This document shows, in pieces, positions 7,100-15,245 of a stretch of DNA of 64,000 nucleotides; the first letter of the stretch is position 1; each line of letters opens with the position of its first letter. A program made the position numbers and the translations under genes. The DNA lies in the NCBI RefSeq assembly GCF_900258475.1, contig NZ_LT984887.1:1430181-1494180 (forward strand), written 5' to 3'. This DNA comes from Anaerococcus sp. Marseille-P3915 (GTDB lineage Bacteria; Bacillota; Clostridia; Tissierellales; Peptoniphilaceae). Below the pieces are notes generated by a model that saw only the letters and a program-made list of their open reading frames with translations, was not told where the DNA came from and did not search any database.

Positions 7100-7530
7100 A
7101 AATTTTCCTAAATATAACGACAAATTATCTTCATAATTCAACCATGTTGAATGAGATTAGACTTCTCGACTCCGCTACGCTCCGCTCGAAGAAAGGGAGG
7201 GAAGGTGGGAGTTTCTACAATAGGAATTCCATATATTGGCTTTATTACTCACTTTTGCAAGCTTAATGCTTAATTATGGAATTTTGTAGGACCACACAAT
7301 TGATGTTGAATTTCTACAATAGGATTTTGGGGAATTTCTACAATAGGAATTCCTTATATTTTGTTGTTTGATAATTTCTATTAATATACTAATTTTATTT
7401 GGAATTGCAAGATGGTTTCCTTAATTTACAATAATTTAAGATGATTTTTTTATTTAAAACATAATGAAATATTTTTATTTACTTTTGCTCTTCGTAACTA
7501 AATAATTTGGTATTTTTCTTTCTTATTTTT
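7100..7530. repeat. AT-rich gene-free stretch with TTTCTACAATAGGA repeats
   Basis: TTTCTACAATAGGA occurs at 7212, 7311 and 7335 (the last two 24 bp apart), and TGGAATTTTGTAGGA near 7277 is a partial inverse. No reading frame or known element was recognised. The spacing is too irregular for a CRISPR array. Confidence 0.55.
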
Positions 7531-7617
7531 TCTTAGTGATACAATATCATTTGCTATTTTTCTTCGTAACTTAATCATTTAGTAATTAATTTCTATTTAC
7601 TATTGAATCTTCGTAAT

Positions 7618-8326
7618 AAGGGGGAGGTCCAAGGACCCTTTCGCATGGGTCCTCATCGCCCTCCCCCTTACACCCCCTCTACGTTACACCCCACAAGCGA
7701 CTCTTGCAGAGGGCAAACTAAAGATTGCCTATGGCAATCTTCTTTATTAGACCTGACTGCTATTCATCCTGGTCCAAAATCTATTATTTCAAATCTCGTC
7801 AGCTAAAAATTTAGATTCACTTCACTTCGTTTCGTTCAACAAAATTTTCTTAACGCTTCCTTGATTTAAAATAATTTACGATTTTATTTATGTAAGTCTT
7901 AGTGATTTTTTTCCTAGTTCCTCTTATTGCAATGTTTGCGAGAGCAAACGAGCCTTAGTCCTAATTAGACGTTAATATTCTCTCAGAATACAGAACAACT
8001 CTCCCAAGGTCGGAAGATTTTGTAAATGTAGATGCCGTTAAGAAAATCTCCTGACGCACGAGTACAAATTAATATTATGTAAGTGCTGAGATGTAAAGTG
8101 AATGTAAAAGAAACATTTGGGCTAGATTGAGATTTTTAGGCATCGGAATGTCAAAATCAGTTAGGATAGGGATAGCTTTTACGAAGGGTTCTGTCTACAT
8201 AGAGAGGATTGCCGTTAGGCAATCTTCACTTTCCGCACTCCGCCTTAGGAGCCGGGAGGGGGTGAAATGGGGAGGTTTAAGGAGGGGCATGAGGGGGCAT
8301 CGGCCGCCCCCTTCGCCCCTCCTTTA
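7618..8326. mobile_element. Fold-back repeat element, copy 1
   Basis: About 0.7 kb with long imperfect inverted arms. The left arm begins AAGGGGGAGG and ends with a GATTGCC/GGCAATC hairpin near 7710-7737. The right arm begins with a GATTGCC/GGCAATC hairpin near 8205-8225 and ends CGCCCCTCCTTTA. The core (about 7928-8205) is almost identical to 50592-50880. It has no ORF of note. Outer flanks are an ATCTTCGTAAT end on the left and a GTCATCAGCTTGATGAC end on the right. Confidence 0.7.
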
Positions 8327-8433
8327 GCCGAAGTCATCAGCTTGATGACAACAATTTATTATGTGATAAAATAACGAAGAAAAATAGTAAATAAAAATAT
8401 AATATTAATTATAAAGTAATAAAAATTGGGATT

Positions 8434-8457
8434 CTTAAGGGGATAAATCCCCTTAAG
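8434..8457 (-). terminator. Hairpin downstream of rlmH
   Basis: Perfect CTTAAGGGG / CCCCTTAAG stem with a 6-nt loop, 55 nt beyond the rlmH stop. It lacks a clear T-run. A copy of the GAGCCGGACGGGCT repeat lies between the stem and the stop. Confidence 0.4.
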
Positions 8458-8511
8458 CTATCTCGCTTTCGCTCGAGTGCTCCGCACGGGTCCTCTCCGA
8501 GCCGGACGGGC

Positions 8512-8994
8512 TTATTTATGATATGGTTCCCCACTTATTATCCTATGGGCCCTATATATCTGTTCCATTAATATCACCCTCATTAGTTGGTGTGGGTAGG
8601 TCATTTTGCCGAAGGAGATTCTGTTGTTGGATCTTTTTAGGATGTTTTCTCCTAGGCCGTTTGATCCTCCTATTACTAGGACTAGGTCTCTGCCGGCTCC
8701 TTGGATTTTTTCTTTTTGTATTAGTTTGGCGAAGGCTATGCTGTCTAGGGCTTTGCCTTGTATTTCTAGGGTGATGACGTAGGAGTCTTCTTTGATTTTG
8801 GCTAGAATTTTTTCGCCTTCTTTGTTTTTGATTTGGTTTATTTCCTTTTCTGATAGGTTTTCAGGGGCTTTTTCGTCCGGAACTTCTACTATTTCTACTT
8901 TGTTGTAGGCTTTCATTCTTTTGAGGTATTCGGCTAGGGCGTCCTGGTAGAATTTCTCTTTTATTTTGCCTACTGCTATGATTTTGATGAGCAT
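8512..8994 (-). CDS. rlmH: 23S rRNA pseudouridine-1915 N3-methyltransferase RlmH
   Basis: 160 aa, the usual RlmH length. This SPOUT methyltransferase methylates pseudouridine 1915 in helix 69 of 23S rRNA on assembled ribosomes. Visible features are the N-terminal [12 protein letters not shown], the SAM-binding knot around [12 protein letters not shown] (residues 104-115) and the conserved C-terminus GEPYHK. The start ATG overlaps the stop of the upstream ATP-cone gene by one nucleotide (TAATG), so the two are translationally coupled. Confidence 0.97.
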   Translation of the reverse strand: MLIKIIAVGKIKEKFYQDALAEYLKRMKAYNKVEIVEVPDEKAPENLSEKEINQIKNKEGEKILAKIKEDSYVITLEIQGKALDSIAFAKLIQKEKIQGAGRDLVLVIGGSNGLGENILKRSNNRISFGKMTYPHQLMRVILMEQIYRAHRIISGEPYHK

Positions 8995-9410
8995 TAGTTT
9001 TGGTTTTGGGTGTAGGTGTCGAATGAGTCTCTGATTTTGCTGAAGCCTTCTTCTGCTAGGACTTGTAGGACTATGTCTTTGATGTCGCTTGTCCTATGGA
9101 CTCTTTGGTTGTCTAGGTGTTCATTGCCTGCTAGGAGCTTTTTTCCTATATCTTTTAGGATCATTGCTAGGTCTGATGTGTTTAGTTGCATGCCTGACTG
9201 GTCTGCGGCGTTTTTGATGGATCTTGCGATTTTGTCTGGGTCGTATTTTTCAAGATTGCCTGACCTTTTGACTACGTATTCGTCCTTACCATTTATCATG
9301 TCCATGATTTGATCTAGGGGTAGGTTTTTTGCAATTTGACCTAGGTCTAGGTCTATGATGTTGTTGTCTTTTAAAAAGTCGCCTAAGAGACTTAATATTT
9401 TTTCTGTCAT
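8994..9410 (-). CDS. Stand-alone ATP-cone domain protein
   Basis: 138 aa. A 45-residue helical N-terminal part is followed by an ATP-cone (about 46-130): [24 protein letters not shown], then [22 protein letters not shown]-cones bind ATP/dATP and occur in class I/III ribonucleotide reductases and in NrdR. Here neither the NrdR zinc ribbon nor a reductase is attached, so it is probably a nucleotide sensor of unknown target. It is coupled to rlmH by a 1-nt overlap. Confidence 0.75.
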   Translation of the reverse strand: MTEKILSLLGDFLKDNNIIDLDLGQIAKNLPLDQIMDMINGKDEYVVKRSGNLEKYDPDKIARSIKNAADQSGMQLNTSDLAMILKDIGKKLLAGNEHLDNQRVHRTSDIKDIVLQVLAEEGFSKIRDSFDTYTQNQN

Positions 9411-9467
9411 GATTACCTTCCTTTATATATTTGTTCTTGCTTTATTTATACCCAATTTTCCTTTGTT

Positions 9468-10805
9468 TTATTTGACTGTTTCTTTGTTTAAATATGTCTT
9501 TAATAAAAATACTAGACCTAGGGGTAGGCTATAGGTTTTTGTTTGATTTACCATGTTTAGGCCTATATTGTTTTGGGAATATTTGAAGCCTAGTTCATTT
9601 TTATATCTTTTTGTGAATACTTGATAAGATTTGGCTTTGGTGTTTATATTTGATTTGACTTCTATTGGTATTACTTTCCCATCATCTTCAATTAAGAAGT
9701 CTAGTTCTGCTGAATTTTCAGATTTCCAGAAGTATGTTTTGTAGGATCTATTTATCAATTCATTATTTACATAATTTTCTGTTAATGAGCCTCTAAAGCC
9801 ACCTGTTTCTTCGGATTTTTCTACTAATGATCTGAGTGTGAAGTTGGCCTTTCTTGATAGGAGTCCTACGTCTGCTAGATATATCTTATAGTAGGAAGAA
9901 TCGCTGTAGACTGAGAGGGGGATTTGTGGATTTTCTATTTTGGGCACTAAGTATATTAAGCCTGCATCTATGAGCCAGCCTATGGATTTTTCTAGGTCTT
10001 TGGCTCTGGCTGATTTTTTAACTCTGGAAAATACGAATTTATTGTTTTCTTGGGCAAGTTGCTCAGGGATTGACCTCCATATGAGCTCTATATTTACTAG
10101 CTCGCTTTTTGGGCTATGTCTTGAGAAGTCATTTTCATAGCCTCTTAATATATTATCTTGGATTTGATTGACTTCTAGGAGATTCTCATTGTTTTTCCGT
10201 GATTTTACCGCTTCTGGCATGCCTCCTACTAGGAGATAATTAGTATATTGCCTATTTAATTCATCTAAGATGTAGGTTGGAAGTGGTGCTGATAGGTCAT
10301 AGGATTTTAAGGAGTCTATTAGGCTTGTTTGATTATTGGCCCAGAGAAACTCCTTGAAGCTCATAGGGTACATTTCTAACATGTCTACCTTGCCTACTGG
10401 AAATGACGCTCCTTCTGCCCTAATTGATACGCCAAGCAAGGATCCAGCCCCTACTACTGCTAGGTCTGGCATGTCTTCATAAAAATATTTCAAAGCTGTT
10501 ATAGCTTTGGGATTGAATTGTATTTCATCTATTACTAGGAGTGTTTCTTCTGGTATTATTTCAGGAATTACTAGCATATTCGCTATGTCTCTTATTATCC
10601 TCTTGGTGTCATAGTTAAAGGAAAATATTTCAGATATGTGAGGATCTCTTTCTAGGTTTATATAGACAAAATTTTTGAAGTATTCTTCTCCAAATTTCTT
10701 TAATATATATGTTTTGCCGCACTGCCTAAGACCTGTTAAAATAAGAGGTTTTCGAGTACTCTTTTCTTTCCAGTTTAGGAGTTTTTCTATTATTTCTCTT
10801 TTCAT
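9468..10805 (-). CDS. AAA-family ATPase with DUF4143 domain
   Basis: 445 aa. An N-terminal AAA_14 ATPase has Walker A GLRQCGKT (residues 25-32), Walker B LLVIDEIQ (about 90) and a sensor region VVGAGSLLG. The C-terminal DUF4143 region carries a PD-(D/E)XK-like core (SAELDFLIEDDGKVIPIEVK). These proteins are common accessory-genome ATPases of unclear role, proposed as nucleic-acid or defence-related. It is transcribed alone from a promoter preceded by four 20-bp iterons. Ribosome site TAGGAGGAC precedes the ATG. Confidence 0.85.
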   Translation of the reverse strand: MKREIIEKLLNWKEKSTRKPLILTGLRQCGKTYILKKFGEEYFKNFVYINLERDPHISEIFSFNYDTKRIIRDIANMLVIPEIIPEETLLVIDEIQFNPKAITALKYFYEDMPDLAVVGAGSLLGVSIRAEGASFPVGKVDMLEMYPMSFKEFLWANNQTSLIDSLKSYDLSAPLPTYILDELNRQYTNYLLVGGMPEAVKSRKNNENLLEVNQIQDNILRGYENDFSRHSPKSELVNIELIWRSIPEQLAQENNKFVFSRVKKSARAKDLEKSIGWLIDAGLIYLVPKIENPQIPLSVYSDSSYYKIYLADVGLLSRKANFTLRSLVEKSEETGGFRGSLTENYVNNELINRSYKTYFWKSENSAELDFLIEDDGKVIPIEVKSNINTKAKSYQVFTKRYKNELGFKYSQNNIGLNMVNQTKTYSLPLGLVFLLKTYLNKETVK

Positions 10806-10829
10806 TTTGTCCTCCTAGTATAATAATAT

Positions 10830-10945
10830 ATTATTCCTATGGTTTTTGCAAGAATTTCGTTATTATTCCTATTGTTTTTGCAGATATTTTTGAATTATTC
10901 ATATCCTTTTCGCGATAATTTATGAATTATTCATATCTTTTTTGC
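10830..10945 (-). promoter_or_regulatory. Four 20-bp iterons at exact 32-bp spacing
   Basis: Minus-strand consensus GCAAAAANNATADGAATAAT, with copies at 10830-10849, 10862-10881, 10894-10913 and 10926-10945. The start-to-start distance is exactly 32 bp each time (three helical turns). The gene-proximal copy touches the probable -10. This looks like a cooperative operator for the ATPase gene, possibly bound by its own product. Confidence 0.8.
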
Positions 10946-10955
10946 AAAAGTCGCT

Positions 10956-10980
10956 AAAAAAAGAGACCCGCAGGTCTCTT
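10956..10980 (-). terminator. Terminator of the zinc metallopeptidase gene
   Basis: AAGAGACC / GGTCTCTT stem with a T-run on the minus strand, directly after the stop at 10984. Confidence 0.88.
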
Positions 10981-10983
10981 GAT

Positions 10984-11838
10984 TTATAATTGGCTTGGGT
11001 CTAGGTTGAAGGTGTCCCATTCTGATAGGTCGCCTGCTTGGAAGCCTTTTTGGTACCATCTTACTCTTTGCTCGCTTGTGCCGTGGGTGTAGGATTCTGG
11101 GACTACGTAGCCCTGGCCTTTTTTCTGGATGGCGTCATCTCCTATGACCCAGGCTGTGGATATGGCCTCGTCTATGTCGCCGTCGTCTAGGTAGCCTTTG
11201 TCGTGTTGGTATCTGGCTACTACTCCTGCCAGGTAGTCTGCCTGGAGCTCTAGGCGTACTGTGAGGGCGTTTCTTTCTTTTTCTGGTAGCTTTTGCATGA
11301 GCTTTTGGTATTGGTCCATGATGCCTGTGACATTTTGGACATGGTGGCCGATTTCGTGGCTTATAACGTAGGATACTATAAAATCTCCATTTTTGGCTCC
11401 AAAATCATTGACCAGATTATTGAAGAAGGACAAGTCCATGTAGACTTTATTGTCTACTGAGCAATAAAAGGGGCCGGTGCCTGCTTGGGCAAAGCCACAA
11501 CCGGTGTTGATGGCATCTTTGAATATATCCATCTTGGCTGGTGTGTAGTTGATTCCTTCCTTGCCGAGGATTTCGCTCCAGGCATCTTCTGTATCGGCTA
11601 AGACTACGGCTGAGTATTCGTAGAGGTCTTTTTCCGCCTGGGTCATGACGTATTCTTCTTGCTGGGTCTGTGGGGCTGTCTTTGTTGTAGACTCTAGGGC
11701 TGTGAATGGGTCGCCTGTGATTAAAAATATGACAAGGGCAAGGATTATTCCTCCCCCACCTAGGGCCATACCACCACGCCCACCGCCTCGGCCAGCATTA
11801 TTTATATTTCCACTTTGTCGTCTACCTTTCCATTTCAT
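10984..11838 (-). CDS. Neutral zinc metallopeptidase (YpfJ/Zn_peptidase family)
   Basis: 284 aa from ATG 11838, chosen for the AGGAGAAATTT site before it; a longer frame upstream runs through repeat DNA. A short basic Gly-rich N-terminus (RGGGRGGMALGGGG) leads into one membrane helix (IILALVIFLI) and then an extracytoplasmic Zn_peptidase domain with HEIGHH (HExxH). Further hallmarks are CGFAQAGTGPFYCSVD, ELQADYLAGV and the SEQRVRW end. It is probably a membrane-anchored protease; its substrate is unknown. Confidence 0.9.
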   Translation of the reverse strand: MKWKGRRQSGNINNAGRGGGRGGMALGGGGIILALVIFLITGDPFTALESTTKTAPQTQQEEYVMTQAEKDLYEYSAVVLADTEDAWSEILGKEGINYTPAKMDIFKDAINTGCGFAQAGTGPFYCSVDNKVYMDLSFFNNLVNDFGAKNGDFIVSYVISHEIGHHVQNVTGIMDQYQKLMQKLPEKERNALTVRLELQADYLAGVVARYQHDKGYLDDGDIDEAISTAWVIGDDAIQKKGQGYVVPESYTHGTSEQRVRWYQKGFQAGDLSEWDTFNLDPSQL

Positions 11839-12347
11839 AAATTTCTCCTTTTTGTGTATATAATATAGATACCCAAATTTGGGATGAATTATTGGAGGAG
11901 TTGATATGAATAGGTTGCGATTTGGATTTAATGAGCCTTTGGATATAGTGAATTGTCGTACTTGGGTTGTTTTCCTAGCCTTCGAATATAGTGGCATGTT
12001 GTGCTTGGTTTATCTTTAATTTATTAATTTAGTGCCTAGATGGCCCGGTGTAGATACAAATCTCATTACATACTCTACTGATGAGACCTCTCGTCGCTAC
12101 GCTCTGTCGAGGTGGGGATATTGTGAGTCCGTAGTTTTTCGTTAGTTACTTATAATTATTTAAAGGAAATATTATAATAAGGAATCTTAATAAAGTCAGA
12201 AACCGACTCCCCTTCCATTTCGAGCCAGAGCGAGAAATCTCATGGTTCTCTTTATTGAGAGTTCTGTATTTACATCGGTGATTTGTTTCTGCTTAATTCA
12301 GTACTTACATGGCCCGATGTAGTTTAATCCCTATATAGAAAGAACCA

Positions 12348-12469
12348 TGAGACCTCTCGTCGCTTACGCTATGTCGAGGTGGGAATGTTTTTTCCTACAG
12401 TATGTATAAATTCATAAATGATTTCTTATATAGATATAAATCACATATCCTCGAATAAAAAGTAAATGA
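12348..12469. repeat. 122-bp direct repeat, copy 1
   Basis: Starts ATGAGACCTCTCGTCGC and ends AGTAAATGA. It differs from 12978-13099 at one position that I could find, which implies recent duplication or ongoing conversion. Confidence 0.85.
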
Positions 12470-12713
12470 AAGCACCCCTCCTTCCATTTCGAGTGTAACG
12501 AGAAATCTCATTATCAGGTTTATAAAAGGTTCTGTATTTACATCGGTGATTGGTTTATATAGCCTTCGAATATAGTAAATTGTCGCTCTTAGTCTGGCTT
12601 AGAATTTGAGTTTTCGTAATAGGTCTCTCGACCGCGCTCGAGACAAGGGGTAATGAAGGAAGCTTATAAAACTTCCCACTCCTACCTTGCTTCGACTTTC
12701 GTGGCAAGCCCGT

Positions 12714-12793
12714 CCGAATACCGCTTCTTCGAAGCTCTCCGTGCTACCGCACTATTATTCGGCATAAACATGCCAAATCAAGGCATGTTTATG
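12714..12793 (+). repeat. Multi-hairpin covarying repeat, copy S1
   Basis: An outer stem CCGAATA / TATTCGG encloses hairpin 1 (GCTTC-TTC-GAAGC) and hairpin 2 (GTGCTACCGCAC). Immediately after comes hairpin 3 (12763-12793) with a CATAAACATGCC arm and an AAATCAA loop. It has the same architecture as S2-S4 with different paired bases. Confidence 0.75.
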
Positions 12794-12977
12794 TGGCTCG
12801 GAGAGGACAAGTCTATTAGAAATGCTTTAATGTTACTATTTATTATGAACCAAGTACAGGTTTATTTTCACAAGCCTTCGAATATAATGGTATGTCGTGA
12901 TTGGTTTATCCTTAATTTATTAATTTAGTGCCTAGATGGACCGGTGTAGATACAAATCTCATTACATACTCTACTGA

Positions 12978-13099
12978 TGAGACCTCTCGTCGCTTACGCT
13001 CTGTCGAGGTGGGAATGTTTTTTCCTACAGTATGTATAAATTCATAAATGATTTCTTATATAGATATAAATCACATATCCTCGAATAAAAAGTAAATGA
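12978..13099. repeat. 122-bp direct repeat, copy 2
   Basis: Partner of 12348-12469. It is followed by a second, more diverged shared segment with CCCATTTCGA and GAGAAATCTCAT. Confidence 0.85.
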
Positions 13100-13216
13100 C
13101 AAGCACCCATCCCATTTCGAACTTTGTGAGAAATCTCATGATTCTTTATGTCGAGGGTTTTGTGGGTACATCGATGATCGGTTTGTATAGCCTTTGAATA
13201 TAGAGGCATATCGTTC

Positions 13217-13795
13217 TTAGAATATTGCTTTTTTGGCTAATTCATCTGCTAAGTCGTTGTATTTGTCGTTTGAGTGGCCTTTTACTTTTACAAAGCCTAT
13301 TTGTATTTTTTCTCTGGCTTCTCTTATGAATGCTTGGTAGGACTGGGTTAGGGTGTTGTTTGCTTTCCATTCTCCTTCTGCCCAGCTGGCTATGCCTTGG
13401 TAGTCGTGGTGGATTATGATTTTTTTGTAGGATTTTTCTAGGGCTTTTTCTATGGCTAGTTCTGCCGCTTTTACTTCTCCTGCTACGTTTCTGTGGATGT
13501 AGTAATTGTCTTGGTAGGCTTTGTTGAAAGTTTCTTCTTTATCGTCTTTGATTAGGACTACTCCTGCTCCGTAGGTTTTTTCTTTGAGGTTGAATGACCC
13601 GTCTACGTAGGCTATGACTGTGTCTTGGTCTATTTTTATTTCTTTTTTCTCATTTGACATAAAGGCTTGGGCCTCTTCTTTAGTCTTGAAGGACTTGTAG
13701 GAGGCGTTTGGGTAGCCTTTTACTTCTTTTAAACAAGAATCCCAGGATGTGTAGATCCCAGGATTTCTGCCTTTTTTTACTGCGTAATATTTCAT
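13217..13795 (-). CDS. Ribonuclease H with viroplasmin-like N-terminal domain
   Basis: 192 aa. The N-terminal viroplasmin/RNHBD hybrid-binding domain (1-46; YYAVKKGRNPGIYTSW, KSFKTKEEAQAF) is joined to a type 1 RNase H domain (about 58-192). The acidic site is visible: D in AYVDGSF, E in AGEVKAAE, D in HHDYQG and D in NDLADELA. It degrades RNA in RNA-DNA hybrids. The ATG overlaps the end of the amylase gene by 4 nt, so it is translationally coupled, last in the 17-13.2 kb operon. Confidence 0.93.
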   Translation of the reverse strand: MKYYAVKKGRNPGIYTSWDSCLKEVKGYPNASYKSFKTKEEAQAFMSNEKKEIKIDQDTVIAYVDGSFNLKEKTYGAGVVLIKDDKEETFNKAYQDNYYIHRNVAGEVKAAELAIEKALEKSYKKIIIHHDYQGIASWAEGEWKANNTLTQSYQAFIREAREKIQIGFVKVKGHSNDKYNDLADELAKKAIF

Positions 13796-15243
13796 ATTGT
13801 GTCTTTGTTGACCCAGTAGGTTACTGTGCCTGGTCCAACTGTGAATACTCCGTTTCCGTTTTCATCTATGGTTATGTCTTCGTTTTTGCCTGATAGGTCG
13901 GTGTAGGTGGCGCCTGCTTCCTCTTCACCTACGAACATTTGCTTTTCTGCCATGTCTTTGATTGAGACTAGGACTGCTAGTGGCTTATGGCTTTCATCTC
14001 CTCTTCTTACCCATCCAATTACTGATGGATGGTCGAAGTAGTCGTCTTGTTCGCCGTAGTTGTAGTTTTTCCTTACTTGCATCATATTATCGAGCATGTC
14101 TTTTAATGGTTCTGTTTTATGCTCTCCTATTAGGCCGTAGTAGTCTCCTGCAAAGAGGCATGGGTAGCCGTCTTTTCTGAATAGGATTAGGGCGTAGGCT
14201 ATTTCTTTGAACCACTCTTCTACCCATGAGTCTAGGGATTGGCCTGGTTGGCTGTCGTGGTTGTCGACGAAGGTTACTGCCTGGGCTGGGAAGTCTTTGA
14301 CTATGGTGTTGTCGAAGATTTTTCTCATGTCGTAGTTGCCCATGGATTTGCTGGCTTCGTTCATATGGAAGTGAAGGGGTACGTCAAAGAGGTCGATCCT
14401 GTAGTCTGAATTGTCTAGGTAGGATTCGATGGCTCCTGTGTCATATTGCCAAAATTCTCCAAAGAGGTAGAACTTGTCTGCGCCCTTTTTTTGAATTACA
14501 TATTTGGATAGGTCATAGATGAAGTCGCCTGATATGTGTTTGAGGGCGTCGTATCTGAAGCCATCGACCTTGGTTTCTTCTGTGAACCAGTCGACCCATT
14601 TAAATATTTCTTCTCTTACTTCTGGGTGGGTGTGGTCTATGTCGCAGTTCATGAGGTAGTCGAAGTTGCCTTTTTCTTTGGATACATCTTCGTCCCAATA
14701 TTTGCCATCACCTAGGATTCTGTAGATGGCTGATGTTTCGGTTTTGGCATCGTAGTCGACTCCTGTGAAGTGGTAGTAGTGCCATACCATGTCTGAGTAT
14801 TTGCCTTTTCTGCCTTTGAAGTCAAAGCCTGTCCAGGCTTCTATTTCCATTTCTCCTGAGACGTCTTCTTCTCTATTGTTTTGATCTACCATGACCGCCT
14901 TGAAGTTTTCCTTGAAGTCTGCATTGCCTTTGTGGTTTAGGACTACATCTGCGTAGGATTTGATTCCTGCCGCGTGGAGGTCTTCGATGGCCTTGATTAG
15001 TTCATCTTTTGTGCCGTATTTAGTTCTGATGGTGCCTTTTTGGTCAAATTCGCCCAAGTCCCAGAGGTCGTAGATGCCGTAGCCTACGTCCATGTCTCCA
15101 CCTCCCTTGCACATTGGTGGAAGCCAAAGGGCGTCTATTCCTGCCTTTTTGAGGTCTTTGGCTGATTTGCTTAGGTTTTTATAAAAGGATCCATCTCCAT
15201 TTGTATCCCATTCAAAGGATTGCATCATTATTTCGTTTGCCAT
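13792..15243 (-). CDS. Cytoplasmic alpha-amylase (GH13)
   Basis: 483 aa with no signal peptide, as in cytoplasmic AmyS/MalS-type enzymes. The (beta/alpha)8 barrel starts MMQSFEWD. Conserved regions are DVVLNHK, the nucleophile Asp in GFRYDALKH, the acid/base Glu in LFGEFW and the third acid in FVDNHDSQ. It hydrolyses internal alpha-1,4 links of maltodextrins or glycogen. A short all-beta C-terminal domain follows. It lies 2 nt after deoC and overlaps rnhA, so it is co-transcribed. Confidence 0.93.
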   Translation of the reverse strand: MANEIMMQSFEWDTNGDGSFYKNLSKSAKDLKKAGIDALWLPPMCKGGGDMDVGYGIYDLWDLGEFDQKGTIRTKYGTKDELIKAIEDLHAAGIKSYADVVLNHKGNADFKENFKAVMVDQNNREEDVSGEMEIEAWTGFDFKGRKGKYSDMVWHYYHFTGVDYDAKTETSAIYRILGDGKYWDEDVSKEKGNFDYLMNCDIDHTHPEVREEIFKWVDWFTEETKVDGFRYDALKHISGDFIYDLSKYVIQKKGADKFYLFGEFWQYDTGAIESYLDNSDYRIDLFDVPLHFHMNEASKSMGNYDMRKIFDNTIVKDFPAQAVTFVDNHDSQPGQSLDSWVEEWFKEIAYALILFRKDGYPCLFAGDYYGLIGEHKTEPLKDMLDNMMQVRKNYNYGEQDDYFDHPSVIGWVRRGDESHKPLAVLVSIKDMAEKQMFVGEEEAGATYTDLSGKNEDITIDENGNGVFTVGPGTVTYWVNKDTI

Positions 15244-15245
15244 TT

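Larger units (their letters stand above)
11839..13216. repeat. Gene-free repeat region between peptidase and RNase H genes
   Basis: Holds five copies of the CCTTCGAATATAG family (11933, 11977, 12560, 12872, 13189) and units with a GAGACCTCTCGTCG-type hairpin (12079, 12349, 12979). A 122-bp block is almost exactly duplicated (12348-12469 and 12978-13099), and one full multi-hairpin repeat lies at 12714-12793. The 91-codon frame at 12653-12928 runs across these repeats and is not a believable gene. Confidence 0.75.

Noticed and set aside
7211-7353. Possible Cas12a-type CRISPR repeats, because AATTTCTAC resembles the end of such repeats
   Set aside because: Only three copies at irregular distances (about 100 and 24 bp), no inverted GTAGA partner in each copy, no spacers of constant size and no cas genes in the window.
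12653-12928. 91-codon ORF on the plus strand
   Set aside because: It runs through the hairpin repeat S1 and parts of two other repeats; similar peptides appear wherever the repeat occurs, and no protein family fits.
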